Positions 8,602 to 18,017 of a DNA stretch of 49,484 nucleotides are shown here, one piece after another. The stretch spans positions 1-49,484 of the forward strand of contig JAGYKL010000025.1 of NCBI GenBank assembly GCA_018401705.1. Reading direction: 5' to 3'. The notes below the pieces were generated by a model that was not told the DNA's origin, made no database searches, and saw only the letters and a list, made by a program, of their open reading frames with translations. Source of the stretch: Bacteroidia bacterium (GTDB taxonomy: Bacteria; Bacteroidota; Bacteroidia; M30B66). A program made the position numbers and the translations under genes. The stretch's first letter is position 1. The number at the start of each line of letters is the position of its first letter.

Positions 8602-9705
8602 CTAAGGCTTAAAATTTAACTTAATAACTTCATTCTGACGTATACTTGTGGAAGTTGTAAGCTGGTAGGTTTTTAGCCCTGAGCGAATGCGACAAGCTGC
8701 TGTATTAGGAGGCACTTTACCTTCATTCTTTGCTACCACGGTAATCTTATTTTCACCCGGATTAAGTTCGATTCGGATTTTCTTTTCCTTCTTAACCAAG
8801 CCATAATCAATAAGAATAGGCAGTCCGTTTACATAAACCGAGATAGTATCTCCATCTATTTCTGAATTGTCCTTGAATTTGAGTACAGCTTTTTTATGTT
8901 TTAAATCTAAAGTAACGCGTTCGCGGGATGTTCTTTTGTCAAACTCAGGTATTTGAGCCAACTCGGGTTCTATTCTAATAATTTGAGGTTTTCCCCTATC
9001 GGGGGAAGCTTTTCTTTTTCTGAGAATTTCCGGATGAAACCTAACGATGACAGCCAGATAATTCAATCGAGTGAAGGCATTGGCGCTTCCAGTTGCTGTA
9101 GTTATGCGTGAGGTAAACAAATCTGAGACAGCATAATTATGATGGTAAGTAAGTCCAAGATCGAATTGGTTTTTACCCAGAAGTTTGGTAAGCCCAATTT
9201 CAGGCTCAATAAAAGGAATGTTGCCGGCTTTTACGGCAGTAAGGATGCTCATGCTACCTACTGTAGCAAATTTTTGCTCACTACTCATAAATAAATAACC
9301 GGCCCCTAAGCCAATTCTTAAGACAGAGTGCCTGTTGTTTTTGAGATTTATCAAATAGAATGCTCTGGCCTTGGTGCTGAATGTATAATGAGCAATGCTG
9401 TATGCAGAGCTTTGGGCAATTGCATTTGGGGCAAACTGATATGAATTTGTGTATGAATATCCGTTAGCAACTAATCCACCTTCGCCTGCAAAGCCAAACT
9501 TGTCTTTGTATGTCAGCATCAATCCTGAAAAAGCCGAGAAAGCTAAATCAGGCTTTGTAGAAACATTAGCCAGAGGCGTGCTCTCTATTCTAGCCAAAGA
9601 AACACCCGCGTGTATATCAATGGGAATAAAGTAGCGAATGCTTTTTTGAGCAGAAGCAGAATAAGAAAGTAGTAGAATAAGGCTTAGGATAAGACTTCGC
9701 AACAT
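8602..9705 (-). CDS. outer-membrane barrel-like protein with C-terminal beta domain
   Basis: A 367-residue protein with a signal peptide (MLRSLILSLILLLSYSASAQ). Residues 21-225 look like an outer-membrane beta-barrel with alternating strands and Gly/Tyr-rich turns. Residues about 255-367 form a second region (SEIDGDTISVYVNGLPI; IELNPGENKITVVAKNEG; PPNTAACRI), a beta-sandwich-like tail I have seen in other Bacteroidota proteins of unknown function. A charged linker between them (RKRKASPDRGKPQ) contains the translated micro-palindrome at 8991-9007. Probably envelope-located; function unknown. Confidence 0.6.
   Translation of the reverse strand: MLRSLILSLILLLSYSASAQKSIRYFIPIDIHAGVSLARIESTPLANVSTKPDLAFSAFSGLMLTYKDKFGFAGEGGLVANGYSYTNSYQFAPNAIAQSSAYSIAHYTFSTKARAFYLINLKNNRHSVLRIGLGAGYLFMSSEQKFATVGSMSILTAVKAGNIPFIEPEIGLTKLLGKNQFDLGLTYHHNYAVSDLFTSRITTATGSANAFTRLNYLAVIVRFHPEILRKRKASPDRGKPQIIRIEPELAQIPEFDKRTSRERVTLDLKHKKAVLKFKDNSEIDGDTISVYVNGLPILIDYGLVKKEKKIRIELNPGENKITVVAKNEGKVPPNTAACRIRSGLKTYQLTTSTSIRQNEVIKLNFKP
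8991..9007. repeat. micro-palindrome TTCCCC-TATC-GGGGGAA in a coding region
   Basis: Arms TTCCCC and GGGGGAA around a 4-nt centre. It is read through in frame as ASPDRGK in the linker of the barrel-like protein, consistent with an inserted palindromic unit tolerated between domains. Confidence 0.5.
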
Positions 9706-9893
9706 TCGATTAAAGTAGCGAAAATTATGCCTTGGTTTTTTTTGTGTAAATTAAGAATAGCAATATTCGAGAATCGACTAGTGATATGCGAATCGTTAAA
9801 TTCAAAAATAATTGTTCAATTTATTTTTAACTGCGCATTTAGCATCTTTGCTTATATCCTGTTAATTTTTAATAAACAAACTTGACAGAAACT

Positions 9894-10325
9894 ATGTATC
9901 AGAGAATAGCCCACATAGCCTTAGTTGTAAAAGATTATGACGAAGCTATTGACTTTTACACCAAAAAATTGGATTTCGATTTAATAGAGGATACTCAGCT
10001 GAATGAAACAAAAAGATGGGTTATGCTTGCACCAAAAGGTGCGAAAGAATGCTGTTTACTGCTAGCTAGAGCCGCGAATGAGGAACAAATTAAAAGCATT
10101 GGTAATCAGACTGGTGGTAGAGTTTTCTTGTTTCTTTTTACTGACAACTTCGAACGAGATTACAACAAGCTAGTTGAAAGGCAAATAAACTTTGTAAGAC
10201 ATCCTCAAAAGCAAGAGCACGGCATGGTCGCTGTATTTGAGGATTTGTATGGAAATCTGTGGGATTTAATTGAGCCTAGTAGTAATAACAAAGGAATTAA
10301 CTTCAATAAATCTGTTCAATCCTGA
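9894..10325 (+). CDS. VOC family protein (glyoxalase/dioxygenase fold)
   Basis: The frame opens at a TTG (9882); the ATG at 9894 gives MYQRIAHIALVVKDYDEAID, the usual start of VOC proteins. The 143 residues contain the two beta-alpha-beta-beta-beta modules: HIALVVKDYDEAIDFYTKKL, then FLFTDNFERDYNKLVERQIN and VFEDLYGNLWDLIEP. Candidate metal ligands are the early His (HIALVV) and the late Glu (LIEP). Members bind a divalent metal and act on small molecules (glyoxalase, extradiol dioxygenase, antibiotic resistance); the substrate here is unknown. It stands alone. Confidence 0.85.
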   Translation: MYQRIAHIALVVKDYDEAIDFYTKKLDFDLIEDTQLNETKRWVMLAPKGAKECCLLLARAANEEQIKSIGNQTGGRVFLFLFTDNFERDYNKLVERQINFVRHPQKQEHGMVAVFEDLYGNLWDLIEPSSNNKGINFNKSVQS

Positions 10326-10513
10326 TGGGTTTATAAAATCAGCTTTAATTTTACCAATTTTTCCAAACTCAGCTTGAAGCTTTAATCTCATAGTTAAGAA
10401 ACTGAGCAATATTCTGTGTTGGGCTCTTAACAATTCCATAACAATTAGTTCACCCCCCCTAACATTAAACCGATAATGCTTCTCTACATTTAAGACAATC
10501 AAACTTAAATGAT

Positions 10514-10946
10514 ATGAGAACAATTTTTACTATATATATGTATAGCTGTAATTTCAATTAATACCTCTCTTGCTCAAAGCATCAATTTTCAGTTTGTGGA
10601 AAGTATTTCTACAGATGTTCAAGTTGACTCAACCTTCGATGAATATGGCAATCTTGAACTTGTAACATCGGTAGCAAAAGGACTCTCTTGTCAGATCTCT
10701 GACACTTCAGGTATTGCATCTATTCGTGTTAAGCTAGGTACTGAAGAAGGTGGTTCAGATATTCTAAATTATAGCTTTAATTTCTCGGGCGAACTTGCTT
10801 CTGCCTTTTTATCCTTTTCAAGAACAGGCATCATGTGTCAGTTTGCATTGGGGCAGTTTGTTAACCGCGACTTTGCCTACCTGCACCTTGATGCCCTTTC
10901 TTCAACAGGTGCTGTTCTTGGCTCTTACACCGGAATGCTTAATTAA
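10514..10946 (+). CDS. small secreted protein, frameshifted in its signal peptide
   Basis: The open frame for the mature protein (from about 10518, first GTG at 10596) encodes SLAQSINFQFVESISTD and about 120 residues of beta-rich sequence ending SYTGMLN. An ATG at 10514 is in another frame and reaches a stop at 10559. Removing one T from the T5 run at 10524-10528 joins the two and gives a textbook signal peptide (MRTILLYICIAVISINTSLA). So the gene is complete except for one extra base, through error, mutation or slippage. No family recognised. It lies 64 nt upstream of the giant T9SS gene and may be co-transcribed with it. Confidence 0.55.
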
Positions 10947-11010
10947 TTTTTGCCTTTCCCATTGATCACAACTCAAATTCTTATAAAGACTCCATAAATC
11001 TCAATAGCTT

Positions 11011-12003
11011 ATGAAATTCTTTACCTTGTTTTTACTCTTGGGGCTATTGAGTCTGAATGGTTTTTCTCAAACATCCTATACTTGGACGGGCTCAACCAAT
11101 ACCGATTGGGCAACTTCTTCCAACTGGTCACCTGCGGGGGTTCCTTCAACCGGCGATGCTGTAAGCATTGCAAGTTTGACCAATCAGCCTGTCTTAGATG
11201 GCAATAGAACAGTTGCTTCGCTCACTTTATCAAGCAGTTCAACCTTAGACCTAAACACTTACACCTTAACGGTAAGCGGCACAGGTTCTTTTGCCTCTTG
11301 CAGTGTTTCAAACGGAGAAGTTATAACAGGCTCGTTCAATGCAAGTTCTTCAACATTTTCGGCAGACGTAAGTGCTTCAGGTTCATCCATCATTACAACA
11401 TCAAGTACCTATCAAGGAGAAGTTTCATTGAACTATACAGGTTCAGCAAATGTAAATTCGGGAGGTAATACTTTTGAGGGCGTTTGCCATATTACCCAAT
11501 CAGGTTCGGGATTATTCGTTTTTGGTCAAACCAACCCCGACGTGTTTGAAGACAGTCTTTTTGCAGTTTCCAATGGCAGCAAGACACTCGTTTTTGGAAC
11601 ATCTTCAACTGGAAATCGCTTTGAGGGATATACTTTATTTCAGAGAGGAGCTTCAGCTACTTCATCAGGTATTCAAGTTGGTAACTACGGCTCTACAACA
11701 AGCCTGCTAAATCAAGTTAAACTATCATCCAGCAACTACGCAGCAGGCTCATTCTCTACTAGTGCGATTGATTTTAGGGATTGCCTTTTTGATTCCACTT
11801 CTTCTTTAAGTATTGATACCAGCGGTTTTGCTTTAGGCCAAATTAGTTTCCTAAATACTACAGTTTTTAATCCTACAAATTTAACCTTAAGTGGCAGTTC
11901 CTCTTTCTATCTTTCGGCAGGGGCAACTTTTGAAGATAGTCTGAGTCTTTCGGCTTCAAATATGACAATCAATAATTGTACATTGAAGGACTGGAGTCAT
12001 TAA
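11011..12003 (+). CDS. N-terminal fragment of a giant T9SS-type surface protein
   Basis: 330 residues: signal peptide (MKFFTLFLLLGLLSLNGFSQ), then a TYTWTGSTNTDW / SSNWSPAGVPSTGDAV opening that is shared by many Bacteroidota adhesin-like proteins (the T9SS protein at 31492 has TWTGASNSSF / ENWQPSGVP at the same place). Ser/Thr/Gly-rich repeats of a beta-helix-like character follow. The frame ends at a TAA at 12001-12003 in the middle of the domain. The sense of the protein continues directly in the next frame (LKAVNQSTGT), so this is not the natural end. It is the first piece of a gene running to 18017. Confidence 0.75.
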   Translation: MKFFTLFLLLGLLSLNGFSQTSYTWTGSTNTDWATSSNWSPAGVPSTGDAVSIASLTNQPVLDGNRTVASLTLSSSSTLDLNTYTLTVSGTGSFASCSVSNGEVITGSFNASSSTFSADVSASGSSIITTSSTYQGEVSLNYTGSANVNSGGNTFEGVCHITQSGSGLFVFGQTNPDVFEDSLFAVSNGSKTLVFGTSSTGNRFEGYTLFQRGASATSSGIQVGNYGSTTSLLNQVKLSSSNYAAGSFSTSAIDFRDCLFDSTSSLSIDTSGFALGQISFLNTTVFNPTNLTLSGSSSFYLSAGATFEDSLSLSASNMTINNCTLKDWSH

Positions 12004-13595
12004 AGGCGGTAAATCAAAGCACAGGGACCCATCACAGCAAGTGGGGCTGTACATTTTAAAAATTCAGGAAGTGGCTCCTTTCACTTAGATGGTGGTTTTG
12101 GATTCTTACCAAGATGTGACTTTGAGAACACCTCTACTGGACACTTATCTTTGCCTGTGTTTAGAATGAACGGTAACTTAGAGACAATTATTTCAAATGG
12201 AATAATTTCAATTGGTATTTATGGGTGCTAACAACAGACTAAATCTAACAGGCGATATTTCCATCAATTCAACAGGAAAATATTTATTTTGGTGATTAAA
12301 TCATCAAAGCGGAGGTACATTAAGTTACACCAACCTTAGTGGAGGAATTACCTTTTACCCATTATAATCAATTAGGCACTTCAATGATAGACTTAACATC
12401 TACAGGGAGTGGTAATCGTTTTAACACTAGGAGCAGGCTCATCATTTTTAGGAAAATTCAAAGCAGAATTTCCATCCATTATGATTCAAGGTGGAACCTA
12501 TGCAGATTCATTAACATTAATTAAAACCAGCAATATTACCGATCAGGGTAGCGGCAATCTCACTTGTTATGGACCGGTTTCATTTAAATCGACCCACAGC
12601 AGTGGTACTTGGCAAATTAATATTCAGGTGCAGCGTGTATGTATCATAATGATGTAATTTATGATAGAAGTGGCAGTGGAGACATTTGAATTTGGTTATG
12701 TAGGCCCTCATCATTTCAAGAAAGATTTACATATTACCGGCACCCATGCCTTTGGGCAAACCAACAATTATTTCAGCTTTAATGGTACAGGCAATCAAAC
12801 CATCTCAAAGAGGTCATCTCGCTAAGTACAACCTTTGTGCGTTTAGCAGTAGATAAAACAAGTGGAGATCTAATGATAGATTTGCCTCTCACTTTAGCTT
12901 TGAATCTAAACCTTCAAAAAGGTATCATGAAGCCAACGGCAGGAAACAACTTTGTAGCTTCGTTAGGCACTAGCATTACCGGAGGTTCTGACAGTTCGTA
13001 TGTAGAAGGTCCCATGCTTAGGTATGGCACAAGTGCCTTTACTTATCCAGTCGGCGGCGGCGGAGTGTATGCTCCTGTAACTCTAGATGCCGTAGCATCC
13101 AAACAGCACATTTAAAGTTGGAATACATCCCGGAAGATCCGGATTCCTTGTATAGTCGTACAGCTAAAGACACCAGCATTGGCTTTATAAATCGCTGTGG
13201 GTATTGGAATATCGGCAGAACTACACAAAATACAACACGCTTAGGTTGGGATAATAATCCTGTTACAGCACATCCCCGTAGATGCCTCCGTAGCATTTTG
13301 GGATGGCAGCACTTGAAGGATAACAATGCTGTTACTCAGGCACAAGCACCAATGGAAATGTTAAAAGTACTGCTGCCATCACCTCATATCCTGCTATTTT
13401 GAATTTGGGTGGGGTGTACGGCCTTCAAGCAGAATTAAGCGCCAATCGATACCCCTCATAGAAAGGTTATCTGGCAACTTTTACAGCATCACCAGCAAAT
13501 CAATATAATTATAAGTTTTATGTGAATGGGGTGTTGAAGCAGCATGGGGAAAAAGTAATAAGTTTCAATCAGATTCTTTAAACAATAACGATTTA
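12004..13595 (+). pseudogene. middle of the giant T9SS gene, broken by at least ten small indels
   Basis: No long frame exists here, but coherent protein text hops between all three forward frames: ITASGAVHFKNSGSG from 12031, MGANNRLNLTGDIS from 12221, HYNQLGTSMIDLTSTG from about 12360, LGAGSSFLGKFKAEFP from about 12425, SGAACMYHNDVIYDRSG from 12624, EFGYVGPHHFKKDLH from 12688, RLAVDKTSGDLMIDL from 12837, EYIPEDPDSLYS from 13118, ATFTASPANQYNYKF from about 13470. Most switches fall at homopolymers or short runs (CCC near 12028, TTTT near 12290). The pieces join into one protein linking the 11011 and 13596 frames. Sequence or assembly error and recent decay are both possible. Confidence 0.75.
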
Positions 13596-16500
13596 TTGAT
13601 AGTCTCAGTAACAAACTCAGATAATTGTGTTGGCGTAGATTCATTAACTATCATTATGGACCTATATAATTCAACTATTCTTAATGAATATTTATCTCAA
13701 TTTAACTTTGCACATGATATATTTTCAAAAGAAAACGTAATTTCAAATAACACGGATACTGTTTTTATTTTTGGAGAAGCCTTAATGCCAGAGTTATTAT
13801 TTGCAGATATAAATGCAGTTGATACAATTATTAGCGACACAGCTCAAATTCTAAGCTTTAACAACCATCTAGAAATAATTGACAACTATGTTTTGGAAAA
13901 CATAGGCTATCTCAAGTTATATAATGATACGATTAGGATTAATGGAGGCGTGTATTCATATATTCAAGATACTACTCAAAATATTTCGATAGTTTCAAAT
14001 GCTTCAATAGATGATCATAGTATTATTTACTTTCAAGGAGTTGAACAACTCGACTCAACTTTTACATTTTTGAACCAGAATTCTTTTATTGATTCAACAA
14101 CTATTTTGATCTTCAATGATAGGGTTCAAATTAAAGATGGATTTCGATTTACAGGAACTATTATTGCCGACACGATAGAATTTGCAAATTCTGTTCCTCA
14201 ACAATATAGTTTTAAGAGTTACTCTAAACAAGTTCATAAGTTTTCTAATACTGACAACCTTTATATTAGATCTGCAGCAAGGATACTGCTTCAATCAACT
14301 TGCCCAAATTATAATGATACAATTTGTTCAAGAGTTCCTAATGGAATTAGGTTTGATGTGAATAACCAATACCCTCAGGCAGGGACAATTGACCCTTTCA
14401 CGTCAGGATTTGTATGTGGCTGGTCGAGATTTGGACCCAATACGCCTACTTTAGGCGGCGCTGTGACTGCTATTTCCGATAACTCTGCAGAAATGTGGGC
14501 ACTAGATAATGGAAATAGTGAAGGAATAATGACGAACCAGCCATTAAACTTGGTTTCTGGTACAACTTTTCGCATTTCGTTTGATCATAGAATTATAGAA
14601 AATACAATAAACGGATTAAACAACCTACCAAGATATTTCGTAATTTTATCTACAGTTGCAAACCCACCATCATCAGGTTTAGTATTCAATTGGGGGGCAC
14701 AAACATTCACAAGATTACCATTCAATTCAACAAATTATATTTCAGTTCCAATCAATGGCACTCAGGATCTTTTCGTTTATAACAATAATGAACAATATTT
14801 AGTCATATCTCAATCCGACAACAATATTGCCAATTCACCAACTCAGCAAGACCTTTCAGGCATAAATAGCCCATTGGAAAGTTGGAATACATTTTCCAGA
14901 ACTTTTACTATACCGAGTGTGATAAATGGGATCAACACGAATACATTTAATACATTAATTTTAACTCCGAAAAGACAATTCGGTGGTTTAGCAACAACTG
15001 CAACGTACACACAAATTGATAATGTGGAGATTAATGGTTGCTGCCCTTCAACGCTGGAACTTCGTGATGATATTACAACAATTGAAGACTTAGACAACCC
15101 AGATTTAACTTTAGGTTCAGATGTATACTTTTCCATAGTAGGAGGTGTAAATACGATAAATACTGGACTTACATCCATAACTAACCCAGGCCCATATCTA
15201 CATTTTAATGGAGACCTTATAGTTGATGATGATTTAACAATTGATCATGCTCATTTAGTACTTGATGATAATTCAAGAATTAGAGTACTTAGCGGTTCTA
15301 CGCTGACTATTTCAGATTCTTGGATACATGGATGTAGAGTCCTTTGGGAAGATATTCGGGTTGAAGACGGTGGCACATTAATTATGAACGATGTTACTGT
15401 TCAAGATGCAAATATTGCCATTCAAGGTATTGAAAACTTTGCTAGTCCAAATCCAGCTTCAATAGAAATCTACGATTCTGAACTCGTGTCAAATAGAATC
15501 CATATTAACTTAAGTGGGAATGGTCAAACCGGTGTTGATTGGCCTTTAGTCCTTTCCGGTAATAATTTTAGTTGCCCACAAATGCTGCTCCCGATAAGCT
15601 ATTCTAGTTGGTTATCTACTGGTTCAAATACAAATGCATTCACAAATTATTGCATCAATTTACGTGGAGTGGGAAGAGTTGTACCGATTGGTGTATTCGG
15701 TGGTAGTTCCAGCCAGTTGAATAAATTTCAAGAAGCGTATAACGGGGTGAGAGCTCAAGCCTCAAGTTGTCGAATAGACAATAATCTTTTCATTAATATT
15801 AATCCTACATTTTGGCCAAATTCACCTCAAGTGCCGAATCAATTTAATGGGGGCAATGCTCCGGGAGCTATCGTGAGTTTTGGACATAACGGGGTTGGAA
15901 ACGGGAATGCTGATATATTAATTGATATAGGAGCTAATAGTGATTTTGCCCAAATTTCTACGGGAAACACAATAACAGATTGTAGATACGGTCTATTTAC
16001 AACTAGGGTTATTAACAGGCTTTGGATGGAAAGAACAACATTTGAGAATATTGGAGGTGTTGCAATTTCTGCGTTAAATCATAATGCTTCAGAACTAGTT
16101 TTTTCGAAAAATACTTTAGAGGAAGTAGGTCAATTTGGCTTTGAGTTCAGAGAACTTTATAACTCAAGAATTACAGTGCTCAGTAATTTGATTGACAATA
16201 CAAATCTAACTAATGATGTTTTTCCAGCAACCGGAATAGCCGCTAGCAACACTTTACAGCCGCTAAATAATTCATTTTTTGAATTTTCGGATAATGAATT
16301 AGTTAATTTTAGATTTGGTTTCGATATTAATAACGTTGGGAGAATATCTAATGCTAGCATTGCCAATCTTTTGCCAGTATTCACATCAAATATTTTTAGT
16401 TTATTTTACAATAATACCGTGCGAGTCAGAATTGGAAGTTTAGGTCAGCAATCATTCGGTTTTCGGCTGCAAAACTGTCCAAGAACGACAATGGTGGAGA

Positions 16501-16955
16501 ACGCAGTTGTGAATTTCAGCACTTCAGGTGTAGGGAATTTTACTACCGGATTAGATTTTTCTAGGGTAAGTGGTAGCCTATTAGCATGTAATGTAGCCTC
16601 TGAGATGGAGATCGGATACAATTTTCATTTAAATAATCAAGGGGGAACAAGACTATGGGGCAATCGAATGGATAATTTAAACGTAGGGCTGCAAATTACC
16701 AATTCACTAAATGGAGTTGGAAAACAAGGGCCGGGTATAGGCCCAAACACGACATCTCCAAACTTGAATTCTTGGTCACCTTGGACAGATCCATCACCCT
16801 TTCAGGCACATTTACGGTCAGATAACTCTCAAGGTCAAAACAGCCCTTTTCAGTTGGGTTTTTGGACTTCAGCATGTAATACCTTCAATCCTTGGTCACC
16901 AGAGAACTTAGTGTCTGATATTACTACTGGTAATGCAATTACAACCATACCATGA
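13596..16955 (+). CDS. central beta-helix part of the giant T9SS surface protein
   Basis: 1119 residues, open from 13596 to a TGA at 16953. It begins inside an Ig-like/PKD-like unit (SVTNSDNCVGVDSLTIIMD), passes through a low-homology region with many Asn and Thr residues, a carbohydrate-binding-like region (FRISFDHRIIENTINGL; TYTQIDNVEINGC), and from about residue 500 a right-handed parallel beta-helix character (GDLIVDDDLTIDHAHLVLDD; DGGTLIMNDVTVQDANIAIQ; repeated N-x-F/I rungs). No catalytic site recognised. The frame continues past the TGA in the same phase into the T9SS-tailed piece, so the stop is internal. The DNA is visibly more AT-rich than 11011-12003. Confidence 0.7.
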   Translation: MIVSVTNSDNCVGVDSLTIIMDLYNSTILNEYLSQFNFAHDIFSKENVISNNTDTVFIFGEALMPELLFADINAVDTIISDTAQILSFNNHLEIIDNYVLENIGYLKLYNDTIRINGGVYSYIQDTTQNISIVSNASIDDHSIIYFQGVEQLDSTFTFLNQNSFIDSTTILIFNDRVQIKDGFRFTGTIIADTIEFANSVPQQYSFKSYSKQVHKFSNTDNLYIRSAARILLQSTCPNYNDTICSRVPNGIRFDVNNQYPQAGTIDPFTSGFVCGWSRFGPNTPTLGGAVTAISDNSAEMWALDNGNSEGIMTNQPLNLVSGTTFRISFDHRIIENTINGLNNLPRYFVILSTVANPPSSGLVFNWGAQTFTRLPFNSTNYISVPINGTQDLFVYNNNEQYLVISQSDNNIANSPTQQDLSGINSPLESWNTFSRTFTIPSVINGINTNTFNTLILTPKRQFGGLATTATYTQIDNVEINGCCPSTLELRDDITTIEDLDNPDLTLGSDVYFSIVGGVNTINTGLTSITNPGPYLHFNGDLIVDDDLTIDHAHLVLDDNSRIRVLSGSTLTISDSWIHGCRVLWEDIRVEDGGTLIMNDVTVQDANIAIQGIENFASPNPASIEIYDSELVSNRIHINLSGNGQTGVDWPLVLSGNNFSCPQMLLPISYSSWLSTGSNTNAFTNYCINLRGVGRVVPIGVFGGSSSQLNKFQEAYNGVRAQASSCRIDNNLFININPTFWPNSPQVPNQFNGGNAPGAIVSFGHNGVGNGNADILIDIGANSDFAQISTGNTITDCRYGLFTTRVINRLWMERTTFENIGGVAISALNHNASELVFSKNTLEEVGQFGFEFRELYNSRITVLSNLIDNTNLTNDVFPATGIAASNTLQPLNNSFFEFSDNELVNFRFGFDINNVGRISNASIANLLPVFTSNIFSLFYNNTVRVRIGSLGQQSFGFRLQNCPRTTMVENAVVNFSTSGVGNFTTGLDFSRVSGSLLACNVASEMEIGYNFHLNNQGGTRLWGNRMDNLNVGLQITNSLNGVGKQGPGIGPNTTSPNLNSWSPWTDPSPFQAHLRSDNSQGQNSPFQLGFWTSACNTFNPWSPENLVSDITTGNAITTIP

Positions 16956-16958
16956 TCT

Positions 16959-18017
16959 TTGCAGGTAAACGGTGTGCCCAACATTTTTCACGACGGAGGC
17001 GAAAATGATGTTGAGGGTTACACTGCTTGCTTTTTGCATGATTTTTTTGCTACACCGGGTACATATTTCCCGGCCGAAGAGCCTGATAACGATATCATTC
17101 ATCGAATCGAAATTATTACTCAAAACGACACAAGTCTGAATCGGTACATTCCAGAAATCCGAAATACAGCGAGAGATATTTTTACTGAACTTTATCAGAA
17201 TCAAAGCTTGTTAACCAACGATACGCTTTCGGAATTCTATGATTCTTTGTTGGTAACAACTGATGGAAAACTTGAATTAATTCAATTGCATCACTCAATG
17301 ATGGATACATTACAAGAATCTAGTTATAACGATTATTCAAAGATTGAAAGCTGGCTGGAAGATAACTTAGCTATTGTGGATAGTTGTATATCTATGAATA
17401 ATTCTTTAAATACATCAGGAGACCAATTGGCTTCATCAGAAAAAATATTTAATTCTATCTTATTTTCCCACGAAAAGGAAAAAGCGGAGTTTCAAATGGA
17501 TTTAGTTGCCTTTATTGGGAATAGTATTAATCCCGACAGTACAGCTTTAGCAATACTAGATAGTACCATTTCAATACCTTCGCTTTTACTGTGGCAAAAA
17601 GACACTATAACAACAATTTCAGAGCATTGTCCTTATGAATGGGGGGAAATTGTTTTCAAAGCAAGAGCTGCACGAGCAATGTTTGATACTACTTCGGTCA
17701 TTTTTAATTTGTGCGAATTATCAGAACCAACAGCTAGTTCGAGAATTTCAGCTCCAAAGGAGAATAAATCAGTGATAAACAATGTTATAAAGGTATACCC
17801 AAACCCATTTAATAATAATCTAACGATAAAGGGTTTAACTGATGGAGAATATAAATTTAATTTATTCGATGTAAGCAGCAGACTGATTTATGAAACTAAA
17901 TTTAGTGGCGAGGAAGAAATACATTTAAGTACAAGCCAAATACAGCCGGGAATATATTTTGTTGAAATAATATCAAGTTCAGGCAAACGAATTCTCACAG
18001 ACAAATTAATCAAATGA
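16959..18017 (+). CDS. C-terminal part of the giant surface protein, with T9SS type A sorting domain
   Basis: 352 residues in the same frame as the previous piece, separated only by a TGA at 16953-16955; the first available start is a TTG at 16959, which I consider unlikely to be real. Residues 1-250 are helical and Asp/Ser-rich. Residues about 280-352 form a T9SS type A C-terminal domain: VYPNPFNNNLTIKGL, then a beta-sandwich with LFDVSSRLIYE, ending GIYFVEIISSSGKRILTDKL. This tail directs export through the type IX system and attachment to the surface. The stop overlaps the next gene's ATG by 4 nt (ATGA). Confidence 0.75.
   Translation: MQVNGVPNIFHDGGENDVEGYTACFLHDFFATPGTYFPAEEPDNDIIHRIEIITQNDTSLNRYIPEIRNTARDIFTELYQNQSLLTNDTLSEFYDSLLVTTDGKLELIQLHHSMMDTLQESSYNDYSKIESWLEDNLAIVDSCISMNNSLNTSGDQLASSEKIFNSILFSHEKEKAEFQMDLVAFIGNSINPDSTALAILDSTISIPSLLLWQKDTITTISEHCPYEWGEIVFKARAARAMFDTTSVIFNLCELSEPTASSRISAPKENKSVINNVIKVYPNPFNNNLTIKGLTDGEYKFNLFDVSSRLIYETKFSGEEEIHLSTSQIQPGIYFVEIISSSGKRILTDKLIK

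Noticed and set aside
10266-10523. 85-codon minus-strand frame
   Set aside because: Overlaps the VOC gene end, starts weakly and has no recognisable feature; treated as a shadow frame.
11998-13595. Diversity-generating or recoding system to explain the frame changes
   Set aside because: There is no reverse transcriptase, template repeat or variable-region pair, and the changes are indels at homopolymers, not adenine substitutions.
16953-16955. TGA read as selenocysteine or reassigned codon
   Set aside because: TGA and TAA both stop other genes here normally, and no SECIS-like hairpin or selenoprotein context was seen.
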